Origin: Candidatus Cloacimonetes bacterium HGW-Cloacimonetes-3
GTDB taxonomy: Bacteria > Cloacimonadota > Cloacimonadia > Cloacimonadales > Cloacimonadaceae
Assembly (NCBI GenBank): GCA_002840645.1
Contig: PHBO01000006.1
Span: 1-64,000, forward strand
DNA length: 64,000 bases
Reading direction: 5' to 3'
Each line of letters begins with the position of its first letter. The stretch's first letter is position 1. The notes under the pieces were generated by a model. That model saw nothing but the letters and a program-made list of their open reading frames with translations. It ran no database searches and was not told the origin of the DNA. The position numbers and the translations under genes were made by a program. Shown one piece after another: positions 38,318 to 47,889 of this stretch.

Positions 38318-39400
38318 TTGGAACTGGCACGAATCAGACTGGAAAACTTTCGCAGCTATAGTAACCGGGAGTTCTGTTTCGAGCCAAAGGGAAGCCTGAT
38401 AATAGGTCCCAACGGCTGTGGTAAAACAAACCTGCTGGAGGCTATCGCCTATTGTGGGATTGGTAAATCCATCCGCTTTCATCACGATGAGGACTTGCTG
38501 CTGTTTGATGCTTCCTTTTTCAGGGTTTGTAGCGAGTTTGTATCCGATACGGACAACCCATTACATGTAGCACTTAGCTTTAGCGCTGCCAAGAAACTGC
38601 TGAAACTTGATGAACTGCCTATCCGCCAGCTTAGCCGTTTGTTTGATGTGGTGAAGGTAATCTATTGTGCTCCGGAAGACTTGCTTCTCGTAAGTGGTGC
38701 ACCCCGTTTTCGCAGGCAATATTTTGATCTCGCAATTGCCCAGCTATATCCCCAGTACATTCCTGTGCTTAGGAACTACCTGCATGTGGTGGAACAGCGT
38801 AATGCAATGTTAAAACGCAGCTATCAGAAAGAAGAAAAGCGCAGTTGGGATATCCGTTTTGCGGAAAGCCTGAAGGAAGTTTGGGATTATCGCCATCGCT
38901 ATCTGGAGCTGGTGAATGGAGCGTTTGAGGGGCAGTTCACTACTATCTTTCCCCAGGCTGCTGCCATCAGGATTAACTATCAGCCCACTTTGAAGCTTGC
39001 GATGGATTGCAGTGTAGAGGATATTCATCGCCACTTGCAGGATATAGAAGCCAGAGAAAAACAGTGGCAGCGTAGCTTGGTGGGAGCACATCTGGATGAT
39101 TATGAATTTCGTTTCCGGGGCAGAGCCATGAAACTGTTTGCCTCTCAGGGGCAGAGGCGCATTTCCGTAATAATCCTGAAACTAATCCAGGCAAGACTGA
39201 TAGAAAGCGTTACCGGAATTAAGCCTATTCTGCTGTTTGACGACATCTTTGCGGAGCTGGACAGCTACCATGCGGTAAGTATCAGGGATTGCATCGACAG
39301 CCGTTATCAGGTGTTTATCGCCAGCCCCAAAGAGGATATCTGCAAGATTTGGCAGGGTTACCAAGCTCTGAATCTGAACGAGGCTGCCAGTGAAGCTTAA
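38318..39400 (+). CDS. recF: DNA replication/repair protein RecF
   Basis: An SMC-like ATPase that loads RecA at gaps. The 360-residue length is normal. Walker A is GPNGCGKT at about 30-37; the SQGQRR signature appears as ASQGQRRISV; Walker B is LFDDIFAELD. The TTG start at 38318 gives the usual L-x-L-x-NFRSY N-terminus; its ribosome-binding site is weak, so expression may depend on coupling to dnaN 3 nt upstream. The transporter gene overlaps its end by 11 nt. Confidence 0.95.
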   Translation: MELARIRLENFRSYSNREFCFEPKGSLIIGPNGCGKTNLLEAIAYCGIGKSIRFHHDEDLLLFDASFFRVCSEFVSDTDNPLHVALSFSAAKKLLKLDELPIRQLSRLFDVVKVIYCAPEDLLLVSGAPRFRRQYFDLAIAQLYPQYIPVLRNYLHVVEQRNAMLKRSYQKEEKRSWDIRFAESLKEVWDYRHRYLELVNGAFEGQFTTIFPQAAAIRINYQPTLKLAMDCSVEDIHRHLQDIEAREKQWQRSLVGAHLDDYEFRFRGRAMKLFASQGQRRISVIILKLIQARLIESVTGIKPILLFDDIFAELDSYHAVSIRDCIDSRYQVFIASPKEDICKIWQGYQALNLNEAASEA

Positions 39401-40619
39401 TCGCAACATTATGGGCTGGATGTTTTACGACTTCGCCAATTCGGCGTTTACAACCATCATAGTTACGGTTGTTTACAGCGTCTACTTCATCAATAACGTT
39501 GTAGGCGGAACTTCCGGGTATGGAGAAATGCTGTGGGGAAGAGCCATAGGTATCTCCATGACGATGGTAGCGCTTTCGGCACCTATTTTAGGTGCTGTGG
39601 CAGATTACTCCCGCTCCAAGAAAAAGCTGTTATTTATAAATTGTTACTTAACGGTTATCTTTACGGCTTTGCTGTATTTTGTGCATCCTGGACAGGTGTT
39701 TCTGGGGATGCTGTTCTTCATCATAGCCAATTTCGGTTTTAATAGTGCCAATGTGTTCTATGATGCTTTCCTGCCGGAGATATGTTCGCAGGAAGACATA
39801 GGCAAGGTTTCCGGCTTTGGTTGGGCGCTGGGATATGTGGGCGGATTGATTTCGCTGTTAGTGGCATTGGTGCTAGTGAAGCAGAATGTACGCTATGTAT
39901 TTCCTGCGGTGGCGGTACACTTCTTTCTGTTTTCGCTGTTTACCTTTTTTTGGTTGAAGGAGTTCAAGCGTCCTTCCAAGCGGAGTAACTACCTGCGGGT
40001 GGCTTACCAGCGGATTTACTTTTCTGTAAAAAATATCGCCAAACAGCCTCAGCTTCTTCGCTACATAATCAGTTACTTTATTTACAACGATGGCATCACC
40101 ACAGTGATTGTGTTTGCCTCCATATATGGCATCGAACGTTTCGGGATGAAGACCACGGATATGATTATCTATTTCATTCTGGCGCAGTTCACTTCCATTA
40201 TCGGATCGGGGATCTTTGGTTGGTTCACCGATAAGTTCAATGTAAAGCTGTCTCTAAGCATCTCACTGCTAATCTGGATTGTCGTGGTAGTATGGGCTTA
40301 TTTCTGTGGCAGTGCCAGAGAGTACTATTACGTAGGTTTGCTGGCAGGTTTGGCAATAGGCAGCAGCCAATCCAACAGCCGCACGATGTTATCTATGCTT
40401 ACCCCCAAAACACGACAGGCAGAGTTCTTCGGTTTTTATACCTTGACAGGACGCCTTTCGTCAATAATTGGTCCAATACTATATGGGTGGATAGCACACA
40501 AAACCGGTGATATCCGATATTCCATACTTTCGCTTATTCTTTTCTTTGTAGTAGGGTGGATTATATTACAAAGTGTTCATCTGAAAGAAGGGATTGCCCA
40601 GGCAAATCGCCACACATAA
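39390..40619 (+). CDS. MFS transporter, UMF1/Atg22 family
   Basis: A 409-residue inner-membrane transporter with about 12 hydrophobic helices. The N-terminus MGWMFYDFANSAFTTIIVTVVY is characteristic of the UMF1 family, related to the yeast vacuolar amino-acid effluxer Atg22; the C-terminal half has GSSQSNSRTMLS. The substrate is unknown; amino-acid export is the family's best-supported role. The GTG start lies 11 nt inside recF, so it is coupled to it. Confidence 0.85.
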   Translation: MKLNRNIMGWMFYDFANSAFTTIIVTVVYSVYFINNVVGGTSGYGEMLWGRAIGISMTMVALSAPILGAVADYSRSKKKLLFINCYLTVIFTALLYFVHPGQVFLGMLFFIIANFGFNSANVFYDAFLPEICSQEDIGKVSGFGWALGYVGGLISLLVALVLVKQNVRYVFPAVAVHFFLFSLFTFFWLKEFKRPSKRSNYLRVAYQRIYFSVKNIAKQPQLLRYIISYFIYNDGITTVIVFASIYGIERFGMKTTDMIIYFILAQFTSIIGSGIFGWFTDKFNVKLSLSISLLIWIVVVVWAYFCGSAREYYYVGLLAGLAIGSSQSNSRTMLSMLTPKTRQAEFFGFYTLTGRLSSIIGPILYGWIAHKTGDIRYSILSLILFFVVGWIILQSVHLKEGIAQANRHT

Positions 40620-40639
40620 TTGGATTATAAGAGTAAAAT

Positions 40640-41713
40640 ATGAGGTACATGCCCATGAAAACACCGACTGTAGTTAAACTGATACTGATAGCTTTTCTCA
40701 TGTTGGCGCTAAGCTCATGTGGAAAACGCCAACCGGTACTGTATATCTTTAATTGGAGTGATTATATCGATCCGGAGCTGCTAAGCGAATTTGAAACAGC
40801 TAACAATTGTAAGGTTAAATACAGCACTTACGACTCCAACGAAAACATGCTTACTAAGATAAAAAGTGCCAGGGAATCCTTCGACATAATTTTCCCCAGC
40901 GGAGATCATGTAAGCATCCTCAGCAGGGAGAATCTGCTGGAACCGATAGACACAAGTAAGCTGCCCAATTATAAGAATCTGGATTTGGCACTGCTGCAAA
41001 AAGCGCAGTCCTTTGATGCTGGCAACAAATATGCTATTCCCTATTTCTGGGGCTTAACCGGCTTGGTGTTCAACAAACGCTATGTACCTGCTGCTCTAAT
41101 AGCCAAACAAAGTTGGAGCATTGTTGGTGATGCTTTCTTCAAGGATAAAAACAAGGTAACCATGCTTGATGATGCACGCGAAGTGATAGGTTCTGCATTG
41201 ATATATAACGGTTTTGACCTGAACGATACCAGTGACTCTGCCTTAGCTGTTGCCAAGAAAACTCTTAGCGAATGGGACATTAATATAACTCAATTTGATT
41301 CGGATTCATACAAAAATGAAGTGCCGGATGGGACAACATGGGTTGCCCAAGCATATAATGGTGATGCACTTCAACAAATGGCAGATAACAGTGATCTGGG
41401 TTTTGTGCTTCCAATCGAGGGCAGCAGCCTGTGGATGGATAACATCGTTATGCTAAAATCTTCCAAGAATAAGGAGCTTGCTTATAAGTTTCTGGATTTC
41501 CTGCTGGAAGTGAATAACGCAAAACGAAACTCCGAATACACCCAATTTGCTACACCTAATAAGGCAGCACACGAACTGCTTGCTGCCGATATGAAGAACA
41601 ACCCATTCATCTACCCAAGTGATGAGTACTTAAATAAATGCTATATGATAAAAGCCATTGGCGAAGAAGTAAAAAAGATAGATGCGCTTTATGAAGCCAT
41701 TAAAATGAACTGA
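40640..41713 (+). CDS. potD: Spermidine/putrescine-type substrate-binding lipoprotein
   Basis: A periplasmic solute-binding protein of 357 residues with lipobox L-S-S-C. The mature start ([19 protein letters not shown]) and [11 protein letters not shown] match PotD/PotF polyamine receptors. [13 protein letters not shown] is also typical. ATGs at 40640, 40649 and 40655 are possible; the last has GAGG 9 nt upstream and gives the cleanest signal peptide, so the N-terminus is uncertain by five residues. No potABC genes are adjacent, so the transporter must be elsewhere. aspS follows after 7 nt. Confidence 0.85.
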   Translation: MRYMPMKTPTVVKLILIAFLMLALSSCGKRQPVLYIFNWSDYIDPELLSEFETANNCKVKYSTYDSNENMLTKIKSARESFDIIFPSGDHVSILSRENLLEPIDTSKLPNYKNLDLALLQKAQSFDAGNKYAIPYFWGLTGLVFNKRYVPAALIAKQSWSIVGDAFFKDKNKVTMLDDAREVIGSALIYNGFDLNDTSDSALAVAKKTLSEWDINITQFDSDSYKNEVPDGTTWVAQAYNGDALQQMADNSDLGFVLPIEGSSLWMDNIVMLKSSKNKELAYKFLDFLLEVNNAKRNSEYTQFATPNKAAHELLAADMKNNPFIYPSDEYLNKCYMIKAIGEEVKKIDALYEAIKMN

Positions 41714-41720
41714 GGATGTA

Positions 41721-43502
41721 ATGTTAGATAACCTGGGCACACGGAAACGGACAAATTATTGCGGAGAACTGAAACTAAGTGACCTGAACAAAGAAGTATG
41801 TATTATGGGTTGGGTGCACAAGCGCCGTGACCTTGGCGGATTGATCTTTATTGATGTGCGCGATGTGAAAGGCATTCTACAGGTGGTTATTCATCCGGAG
41901 CAAACAGACATCTTCAACAAAGCCGAAAAGGTTCGCAACGAATACGTGATTGCCGTGGTGGGTACTGTAACTGCAAGAGACGCAAGTAATGTAAACAAAA
42001 ATATGGGCACCGGCGAAGTTGAGCTGGTTGCCTCCGATTTCTTTTTGCTTAACGACACTCTGCCTTTGCCTATACAGATTAACGAAGCTGCCATGGCGGA
42101 AGAAGACCTGCGCCTCACTTACCGTTATCTGGACTTAAGGCGTGCCAAGCTACAGAACATCATTATCACCCGCCACAAGATTGTAAGCATTATGCGCCGT
42201 TTTTTGGAAGCAGAAGGCTTCTACGATATTGAAACTCCCATTTTAATGAAAAGCACTCCCGAAGGCGCAAGGGACTATCTTGTCCCCAGCAGGATACAAC
42301 CAGGCAAGTTCTATGCCCTGCCACAGTCACCTCAGATTTTCAAGCAATTGTTAATGATAGCTGGATTTGACCGTTATTACCAGATTGCCCGCTGCTTCAG
42401 GGATGAAGACTTGCGTGCCGACCGCCAGCCTGAGTTTACCCAGCTCGATATCGAGCTTAGCTTTGCCTCGCAGGAGCAGATCTTTGATTTGCTGGAACGC
42501 CTTATGTATTGGCTGTTCAAGGAAGTTATGGATATTGAGCTTAGCATTCCCTTCCCGCGTCTAACCTACACGGAAGCAATGAACCGCTACGGCTGCGATA
42601 AGCCCGACACCCGTTTTGCTCTGGAGCTTTGCGACCTTAGCACCACAGTGGCGAACAGCAGCTTTCAGGTATTCTGCGCTGCGCTGCAAAGCGGGGGAGT
42701 GGTGAAAGCCATTTGCATCCCCAAAGCCGCAGAATTCAGCCGTAAGCAACAGGATGAGCTGATTGACGTAGCCAAGCATCTGGGCGGTAAAGGCATCGCT
42801 TTTGCCAAGGTGGCGGAAGCAGGGCTGGAAGCAGGCATTTCCAAGTTTTTATCCCCTGAGGAAGCACAAGCTATCATTCAGGCCTGCGATGCCAAACCAG
42901 GCGACCTCATCGCCATAGCAGCGGATACCTACAATACCGTCAGCAAGGTTTTGGCTGGTCTGCGTAACCACATTGCAGCCAAGCTAAACCTTATCCCCGC
43001 CAACAGCTATAACTTCTGCTGGATAACCGACTTTCCTTTATTCAACCGAGACGAGGAAAACAACCGCTGGGAACCGGCACACCACATGTTCACCCTGCCC
43101 AAGGAAGAGCACATCCCATATCTGGACATGCCCGATAAGATCGGCGAGATTCAGGGACAGCTATACGATCTTGTTTGCAACGGTATGGAGCTTTCCAGCG
43201 GGAGTATCCGTTGCCATCGCTACGATGTACAGCGCAAGATATTCCAGGTGCTGGGCTTCGAAGAGGAAGACCTGAAAGCCCGCTTTGGCTTCTTCCTTGA
43301 TGCCCTGAAATACGGCACTCCGCCTCATGGCGGCATCGCCCCCGGACTCGACCGTATGGTTATGATCATGACCGGTGCCGATTCCATCCGCGACGTTATC
43401 GCCTTCCCCAAAACCCTTAAAGCTACAGACCTGATGAGCCAGGCACCTTCCGAAGTCGATCCCATCCAATGGAAAGAACTGCACCTGGCACCTATAAAAT
43501 AG
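41721..43502 (+). CDS. aspS: Aspartyl-tRNA synthetase
   Basis: Class II synthetase of the bacterial type, 593 residues. The N-terminal OB-fold has [23 protein letters not shown]. Motif 2 is [20 protein letters not shown], followed by the bacterial GAD insertion (about 285-410). Motif 3 is [11 protein letters not shown], and the C-terminus holds [14 protein letters not shown]. Whether it also charges tRNA-Asn cannot be read from sequence; asnB is a free-asparagine enzyme and no gatCAB is here. The PurN-MtaB gene begins 34 nt before its end. Confidence 0.97.
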   Translation: MLDNLGTRKRTNYCGELKLSDLNKEVCIMGWVHKRRDLGGLIFIDVRDVKGILQVVIHPEQTDIFNKAEKVRNEYVIAVVGTVTARDASNVNKNMGTGEVELVASDFFLLNDTLPLPIQINEAAMAEEDLRLTYRYLDLRRAKLQNIIITRHKIVSIMRRFLEAEGFYDIETPILMKSTPEGARDYLVPSRIQPGKFYALPQSPQIFKQLLMIAGFDRYYQIARCFRDEDLRADRQPEFTQLDIELSFASQEQIFDLLERLMYWLFKEVMDIELSIPFPRLTYTEAMNRYGCDKPDTRFALELCDLSTTVANSSFQVFCAALQSGGVVKAICIPKAAEFSRKQQDELIDVAKHLGGKGIAFAKVAEAGLEAGISKFLSPEEAQAIIQACDAKPGDLIAIAADTYNTVSKVLAGLRNHIAAKLNLIPANSYNFCWITDFPLFNRDEENNRWEPAHHMFTLPKEEHIPYLDMPDKIGEIQGQLYDLVCNGMELSSGSIRCHRYDVQRKIFQVLGFEEEDLKARFGFFLDALKYGTPPHGGIAPGLDRMVMIMTGADSIRDVIAFPKTLKATDLMSQAPSEVDPIQWKELHLAPIK

Positions 43503-45310
43503 CCGTCCTCAGCAGCGGACACAGCCGCGGTTCCAATCTCGCCGCCATGCATGGCTACTGGCAGATGCATAGGCTTCCGGTAGAGATTGCTCTGGCTGTG
43601 TTTACGCGTTCCGATTCCCCAGCGTTCAACCTGGCACAAGAGCTTGGCATCCCTTCTGTGGTTGTCTCTACGCGTAATATGCCAGCTTTTGAGGCAGAAG
43701 TGCTGCGTTTGTGCAAGGCAGAAGGCATTGTGCTTATTGCGCTTGCCGGATTCCTGAAGCAGCTTTCAAACGAGTTTATCAATTCAATAGGAATACCTAT
43801 TCTAAATATCCATCCCGCACTATTGCCAAAATATGGTGGCAGGGGAATGTTCGGTATGGCGGTGCATAATGCTGTTCATGAAGCGGGGGAGAAGCTTTCC
43901 GGTGCAACTGTGCACCAAGTTGATCCGCTCTACGACCATGGCAGTATTGTCGCTCAGAACAGAGTGGATGTTACGGAGTGCCCCACTCCCGAAGCCATTG
44001 CCTCAAAAGTCCTTACTGTTGAGCACCAGCTATACGCCCCGAGCATTTACCAATTCCTTACCCGTCCCAAAACCAGAATAGCCACCAGAACTCTTGGCTG
44101 CAAAACCAACCAAGCCGAATCCGCCATAATCCTCGACCAGTTCCCCAAGGGCGCAGTAGAGTTGGTAGATTGGGATAGCGAAGCGGACATCTACCTCATC
44201 AATACCTGCACCGTTACCAATCGCACGGACTACAAAAGCCGTTACCATATCCGCCAGGCATTGGTAAGAAAAGTGGTTAACCCCAACGTAAAGATAATCG
44301 TTACCGGCTGCTATGCGCAGCGCAGCAAGGATGAGATAGCCCTGCTTGGCGAGGTGGATTACATCGTGGATAATCAGCAAAAGCTCAATATCGCTACGCT
44401 GCTTGCCACCCACAACCATAGCTTCACGGACATCATGCAAGCCACGAATTTCAGCTACCAGCCCGTTACCAACATGCAAGGGCACACCCGAGCCTTCCAG
44501 AAGATACAGGATGGCTGCGATTTCTACTGTGCTTACTGTGCAGTACCTTACGCCCGTGGACACAACCGCTCTGCCACAATGGAACAGGTGCTGGAGCAAG
44601 CCCGGCTGTTTGTGCAGAACGGATTCAAAGAAATTGTGCTGGGTGGCGTGAATCTGGGGCTGTACAAAGATGAAGCGCACACTCTTGCCCATGTTGTAAC
44701 TGCAATGGCACAGATAGAAGGCCTGGAGCTTATCCGCCTTAGTTCCATTGAGCCGCAGCTTTTTACTCAGCAGTTGATTGACCAATTGCGCACCATAGAT
44801 AAAGTCTGCCCTCATTTCCATATTCCGCTGCAATCAGGCAGTGACACAGTGTTAAAGCGTATGGGAAGGCGTTATGATACTGCTTTGGTGCAAGCCTTAG
44901 TTAGTAATGTACTAATGGCTTTTCCCGATGCCGCTATTGGCTTTGATGTGATTACCGGCTTTCCCGGTGAGAGTGAAGCCGAACATAACAACACCTATCA
45001 GTTCCTGAGTAGCCTTCCTCTGGCGTATCTGCATGTTTTCAGCTATTCCAAACGCAAAGGTACTCCTGCGGATAAAATGCCGAATCAGGTACCTAAGGAT
45101 GTAAAGCATACCCGCACGAATCAGCTTACTGCTTTAAGCGAACAAATGGAGACGGCATACCGCCAGAAGCTGATTGCCGATAAAGTGTTGCTGCGTGGAG
45201 TGGTAGAAGCAAGTCCCAATGGCGAAAGCGAGTTTTTAAGCGACCATTACATCAGGGTTCGTACTTCCGCTATGATCCCCATCGGCGAGCTTGCAATCGT
45301 AAGCCCATAG
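43469..45310 (+). CDS. Fusion: PurN-type formyltransferase + MtaB tRNA methylthiotransferase
   Basis: One uninterrupted 613-residue frame with two complete enzymes. Residues about 8-200 are a PurN-like GAR formyltransferase: [21 protein letters not shown], and catalytic N113, H115 (NIHPALLP) and D156. Residues about 202-613 are an MtaB-type radical SAM protein that turns t6A37 into ms2t6A37 in tRNA. It has auxiliary-cluster cysteines C211 ([11 protein letters not shown]), C247 (NTCTVTN) and C281 (GCYAQ), and SAM-cluster C350/C354/C357. [17 protein letters not shown] and a short TRAM-like tail follow. The join has almost no linker. The start overlaps aspS by 34 nt and lacks an obvious ribosome-binding site, so initiation is uncertain. 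Confidence 0.9.
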   Translation: MERTAPGTYKIAVLSSGHSRGSNLAAMHGYWQMHRLPVEIALAVFTRSDSPAFNLAQELGIPSVVVSTRNMPAFEAEVLRLCKAEGIVLIALAGFLKQLSNEFINSIGIPILNIHPALLPKYGGRGMFGMAVHNAVHEAGEKLSGATVHQVDPLYDHGSIVAQNRVDVTECPTPEAIASKVLTVEHQLYAPSIYQFLTRPKTRIATRTLGCKTNQAESAIILDQFPKGAVELVDWDSEADIYLINTCTVTNRTDYKSRYHIRQALVRKVVNPNVKIIVTGCYAQRSKDEIALLGEVDYIVDNQQKLNIATLLATHNHSFTDIMQATNFSYQPVTNMQGHTRAFQKIQDGCDFYCAYCAVPYARGHNRSATMEQVLEQARLFVQNGFKEIVLGGVNLGLYKDEAHTLAHVVTAMAQIEGLELIRLSSIEPQLFTQQLIDQLRTIDKVCPHFHIPLQSGSDTVLKRMGRRYDTALVQALVSNVLMAFPDAAIGFDVITGFPGESEAEHNNTYQFLSSLPLAYLHVFSYSKRKGTPADKMPNQVPKDVKHTRTNQLTALSEQMETAYRQKLIADKVLLRGVVEASPNGESEFLSDHYIRVRTSAMIPIGELAIVSP

Positions 45311-45430
45311 GAGTGGATGGAGTTCCTCCCAAAGACCTTGTGTCACTTCAGCACCCGGTACAACATTAAAACTCGCATGCTATTCTTGAACAACTCTCTG
45401 CTTCTCACTACTTACCATTCCCTTACTGCA

Positions 45431-45500
45431 ATTACATTAGCAATACGCATGAATTACGGATCGCATCCATATTTCATGCGCAATTCATAAGTAATTCAAG
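45431..45500. repeat. Palindromic repeat family C, copy 2
   Basis: Shares AATACGCAT, ATTACGGAT and CATGCGNAATTCAT words with copy 1 at 28299. The right half repeats with an 11-bp step (CATGCGCAATT, CATAAGTAATT). The inverted match of its arms is more decayed, roughly 16 of 25. Confidence 0.65.
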
Positions 45501-45598
45501 CAAGGAATATAATATTGCTTAAGGTTGATTCTGCTTAAGTGTATTCTACTAACACCAGCAGCGCAAATGAATGCCATACGCTTTGAATTGATAAACAC

Positions 45599-45628
45599 TT
45601 GACAAGAATAGTGCCTAAAAAGGAAGTG
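45599..45628 (+). promoter_or_regulatory. Promoter of satP
   Basis: CTTGACA with TG 23-24 nt after the hexamer; the ANNNTG A is a G. It lies 117 nt before the ATG, an unusually long leader for this window. Confidence 0.4.
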
Positions 45629-45715
45629 TGTCTCTTAAACATAGTCACCACAATCCATCATGAACAGAGCAAAGGATTGAGGTGTTATAGTAAAATTAGA
45701 TAGGAGATTACACGA

Positions 45716-46279
45716 ATGAGCGAAAGAAAGTATGCAAATCCGGCGGTAGTTGGGCTGGCAGGTTTTTCCATGACGACCCTCATCCTGCAGTTTCATAATG
45801 TGGGCTGGTGCGGGCTTGGACCTGTGGTTGTTATGGGATTAATCTTTGGAGGTCTGGCACAGCTAATAGCCGGTTTTCAGGAACAGAAGATGGGCAACAA
45901 CTTCGGTTATTGTGCCTTCACGGCTTATGGCAGTTTCTGGATCGGGCTGGCACTCATTTTGTTAATGAATCAGTTTAGCATATACAAATCATCCACCACC
46001 GATATCGGCTGGTATCTATTTGCCTGGATGATATATACACTGGTGATGTGGGTGGCTTCGTGGAGAATCCATACTGCCATGAGCATCACTTTCTTTACCC
46101 TGTTTCTTGGCTTTTTCCTATTGGTATTGGGTCATTTCGGTGATCCCAAGTGGAATGTGGTGGCGGGTTATGAACTGATGTTCTGCGCCGCATGCGCCAT
46201 GTATATGATGTTTGCCAACGTGGTGAACGATCTGGCAGGCAGAGTGGTGATCCCCTTCGGAAAGCCCTGGGTGAAGTAA
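45716..46279 (+). CDS. satP: Acetate uptake transporter, SatP/YaaH (GPR1/FUN34) family
   Basis: A 187-residue membrane protein with six hydrophobic helices, the normal size for SatP. The N-terminal NPAVVGLAGFSMTT matches the family signature NPAPLGL-x-GF, and GLAQLIAGFQE plus AFTAYGSFW are also typical. It moves acetate or succinate with protons. The minus-strand operon facing it starts with acetyl-CoA synthetase, which fits acetate exchange. GGAG lies upstream of the ATG. A shared bidirectional terminator follows. Confidence 0.92.
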   Translation: MSERKYANPAVVGLAGFSMTTLILQFHNVGWCGLGPVVVMGLIFGGLAQLIAGFQEQKMGNNFGYCAFTAYGSFWIGLALILLMNQFSIYKSSTTDIGWYLFAWMIYTLVMWVASWRIHTAMSITFFTLFLGFFLLVLGHFGDPKWNVVAGYELMFCAACAMYMMFANVVNDLAGRVVIPFGKPWVK

Positions 46280-46301
46280 CTAAGCACAGTTACAAATAAG
46301 A

Positions 46302-46328
46302 AAAGTCCCCGTTCTTAGCGGGGACTTT
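46302..46328. terminator. Bidirectional terminator between satP and kbl
   Basis: AAAGTCCCCG (46302-46311) and CGGGGACTTT (46319-46328) form a perfect 10-bp stem with a 7-nt loop. A/T tracts flank both sides, so it can serve both convergent units. Confidence 0.93.
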
Positions 46329-46355
46329 CTGTTTTAGGCATTTTATAGTACGAGA

Positions 46356-47603
46356 TTAGGCTCCGTACATTGCCATTATCTCGTTCTTGGTTTTGCCAAG
46401 GATGTCGTACTTCTTACCAACCTTAATGAAGGCAGCGAGGGCTGTTTCAAGATGGTGCATTTCGTGCGCAGCGGATATCTGAGTGCGGATTCTGGCTTTG
46501 CCTTGCGGGACCACAGGGAAGAAGAAGCCGATGGCATATACGCCTTCCTTGAAAAGATCAGTAGCAAAATCCTGACTCAGCTTGGCATCAAACAGCATCA
46601 CAGGGACGATGGGGGTGTCACCGGGCTGAAGGATAAAGCCAGCTTCAAGCAAGCTCTTACGCCACCAATTGGCGTTTTTCTCCAGTTTGTCACGGCGTTC
46701 GGTAGTCTTGGACAGTGTATCCAAAACGCTTATCACACCTGCCACCACGGGCGGGGCAATGGTATTTGAGAACAGATATGGGCGTGCCTTTTGACGGCAC
46801 AGCTCCACCAGCTCTTTTCTACCGGACACGCAACCGCCGGAAGCACCGCCGAGTCCCTTACCAAAGGTGGTGGTGATGAGATCTATCTTGCCCATCACGC
46901 CGCACTTTTCGTGGGTTCCTCTGCCAGTCTTACCGATAAAGCCGGAGGCATGGGATTCGTCCACCAGAAGCATGGCATCATACTTCTCGCAGAGGGCAAC
47001 CATTTCGTCCAGCTTGGCAGTGTCGCCATCCATGGAGTAAACGCCGTCTGTAATAACCAGTTTAACGCGTTTATCGGCATGAAGGATAAGCTTTTCTTCC
47101 AGATGCTTCATATCCGAGTGCTTGAAGGAATCGGTCATGGCTTTGCACAGCCTGATGCCGTCAATAAGGGACGCATGCACCAAACGGTCGGAAATCATCA
47201 CATCTTCATCGGTAAGGATAGCTTCGAACACGCCGGCATTAGCATCCATACACGAAGGGAAAAGGATGGTATCTTCGGTTCCGAGGAAATCGGTTACCTT
47301 CTGCTCAAGAATCTTGTGTATATCCTGTGTTCCGCATATGAAGCGAACGGAGGACATGCCATAACCACGTGCATCCAGACCTTCGTGGGCAGCTTTCACC
47401 ACATCAGGATGGCTGGATAAGCCAAGGTAGTTATTGGCACAAACGTTGATAACCTTCTTAAGCGGTGCTCCGGGAGGAAACTCCACTTCAATTTCGGCAT
47501 CCTGAACGGAATGAATGTAGCGTTCAATCTTGAAGATACCGGCATCTTTCAGGGTTTGAAGCTGAGAGCCATAGATACTGCGTATTTTGTCACTATAAGC
47601 CAT
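46356..47603 (-). CDS. kbl: Glycine C-acetyltransferase (2-amino-3-ketobutyrate CoA ligase)
   Basis: A PLP-dependent alpha-oxoamine synthase of 415 residues (E. coli Kbl has 398). It joins glycine and acetyl-CoA to 2-amino-3-oxobutyrate, or cleaves the latter in threonine breakdown. Highly Kbl-like segments are NVCANNYLGLSSHP, GMSSVRFICGTQDIHK, RPYLFSNTIAPP and ARIRTQISAAH. The PLP lysine is K249 in TTFGKGLGGASGG. A short insert (about 42-50) breaks the N-terminal strand region. No threonine dehydrogenase lies nearby. Instead it is third in an acs-acp-kbl operon, 10 nt after an acyl carrier protein, which hints at an acyl-ACP substrate. Confidence 0.92.
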   Translation of the reverse strand: MAYSDKIRSIYGSQLQTLKDAGIFKIERYIHSVQDAEIEVEFPPGAPLKKVINVCANNYLGLSSHPDVVKAAHEGLDARGYGMSSVRFICGTQDIHKILEQKVTDFLGTEDTILFPSCMDANAGVFEAILTDEDVMISDRLVHASLIDGIRLCKAMTDSFKHSDMKHLEEKLILHADKRVKLVITDGVYSMDGDTAKLDEMVALCEKYDAMLLVDESHASGFIGKTGRGTHEKCGVMGKIDLITTTFGKGLGGASGGCVSGRKELVELCRQKARPYLFSNTIAPPVVAGVISVLDTLSKTTERRDKLEKNANWWRKSLLEAGFILQPGDTPIVPVMLFDAKLSQDFATDLFKEGVYAIGFFFPVVPQGKARIRTQISAAHEMHHLETALAAFIKVGKKYDILGKTKNEIMAMYGA

Positions 47604-47613
47604 TTCTAACCTC

Positions 47614-47859
47614 TTATCCTAAGAATTCCTGAACCAGGGCAGTTATCTTGTTTACGGTATCAAATGCTTCCGGTGTGGCACGATTATCGGGCAAACTAAT
47701 CTTGTATCTGGTCTCTAAGAAACGCTTCAGGGATACCATAGAGAATGAATCTACAAAGCCGCCGGAAATGAGGGCGGTGTCGTAGGTCAGTTCTTCATCC
47801 TGGTCTTCCATATACTCGTTCTTTACGTATTCGAGGACTACTTCGCGAATTTCTTCCAT
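47614..47859 (-). CDS. Acyl carrier protein
   Basis: An 81-residue acidic four-helix carrier. The phosphopantetheine serine is S38 in GGFVDSFSMV; the usual DSL is DSF here. It lacks the D-S-L-D-x-V-E-L core of fatty-acid AcpP, so it is a specialised carrier. The start has AAGGAG upstream. It sits between an AMP-forming acyl ligase and an alpha-oxoamine synthase, with gaps of 30 and 10 nt. No phosphopantetheinyl transferase, ketosynthase or thioesterase is adjacent. Confidence 0.9.
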   Translation of the reverse strand: MEEIREVVLEYVKNEYMEDQDEELTYDTALISGGFVDSFSMVSLKRFLETRYKISLPDNRATPEAFDTVNKITALVQEFLG

Positions 47860-47889
47860 TGTTAGGCTCCTTTATATGTATTATTTTGT

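Larger units (their letters stand above)
45311..45715. other. Intergenic region before satP
   Basis: This 405-nt stretch has no recognisable gene or RNA. It contains a family C repeat (45431-45500) and the satP promoter (45599). The long leader of about 85 nt after the promoter has no riboswitch that I recognise. Confidence 0.6.

Noticed and set aside
44030-44833. Long antisense frame (267 codons) across the PurN-MtaB gene
   Set aside because: It is the reverse-strand shadow of a clearly coding gene with intact motifs.
46791-47420. Antisense frame of 209 codons across kbl
   Set aside because: Shadow of kbl, with no ribosome-binding site or family resemblance.
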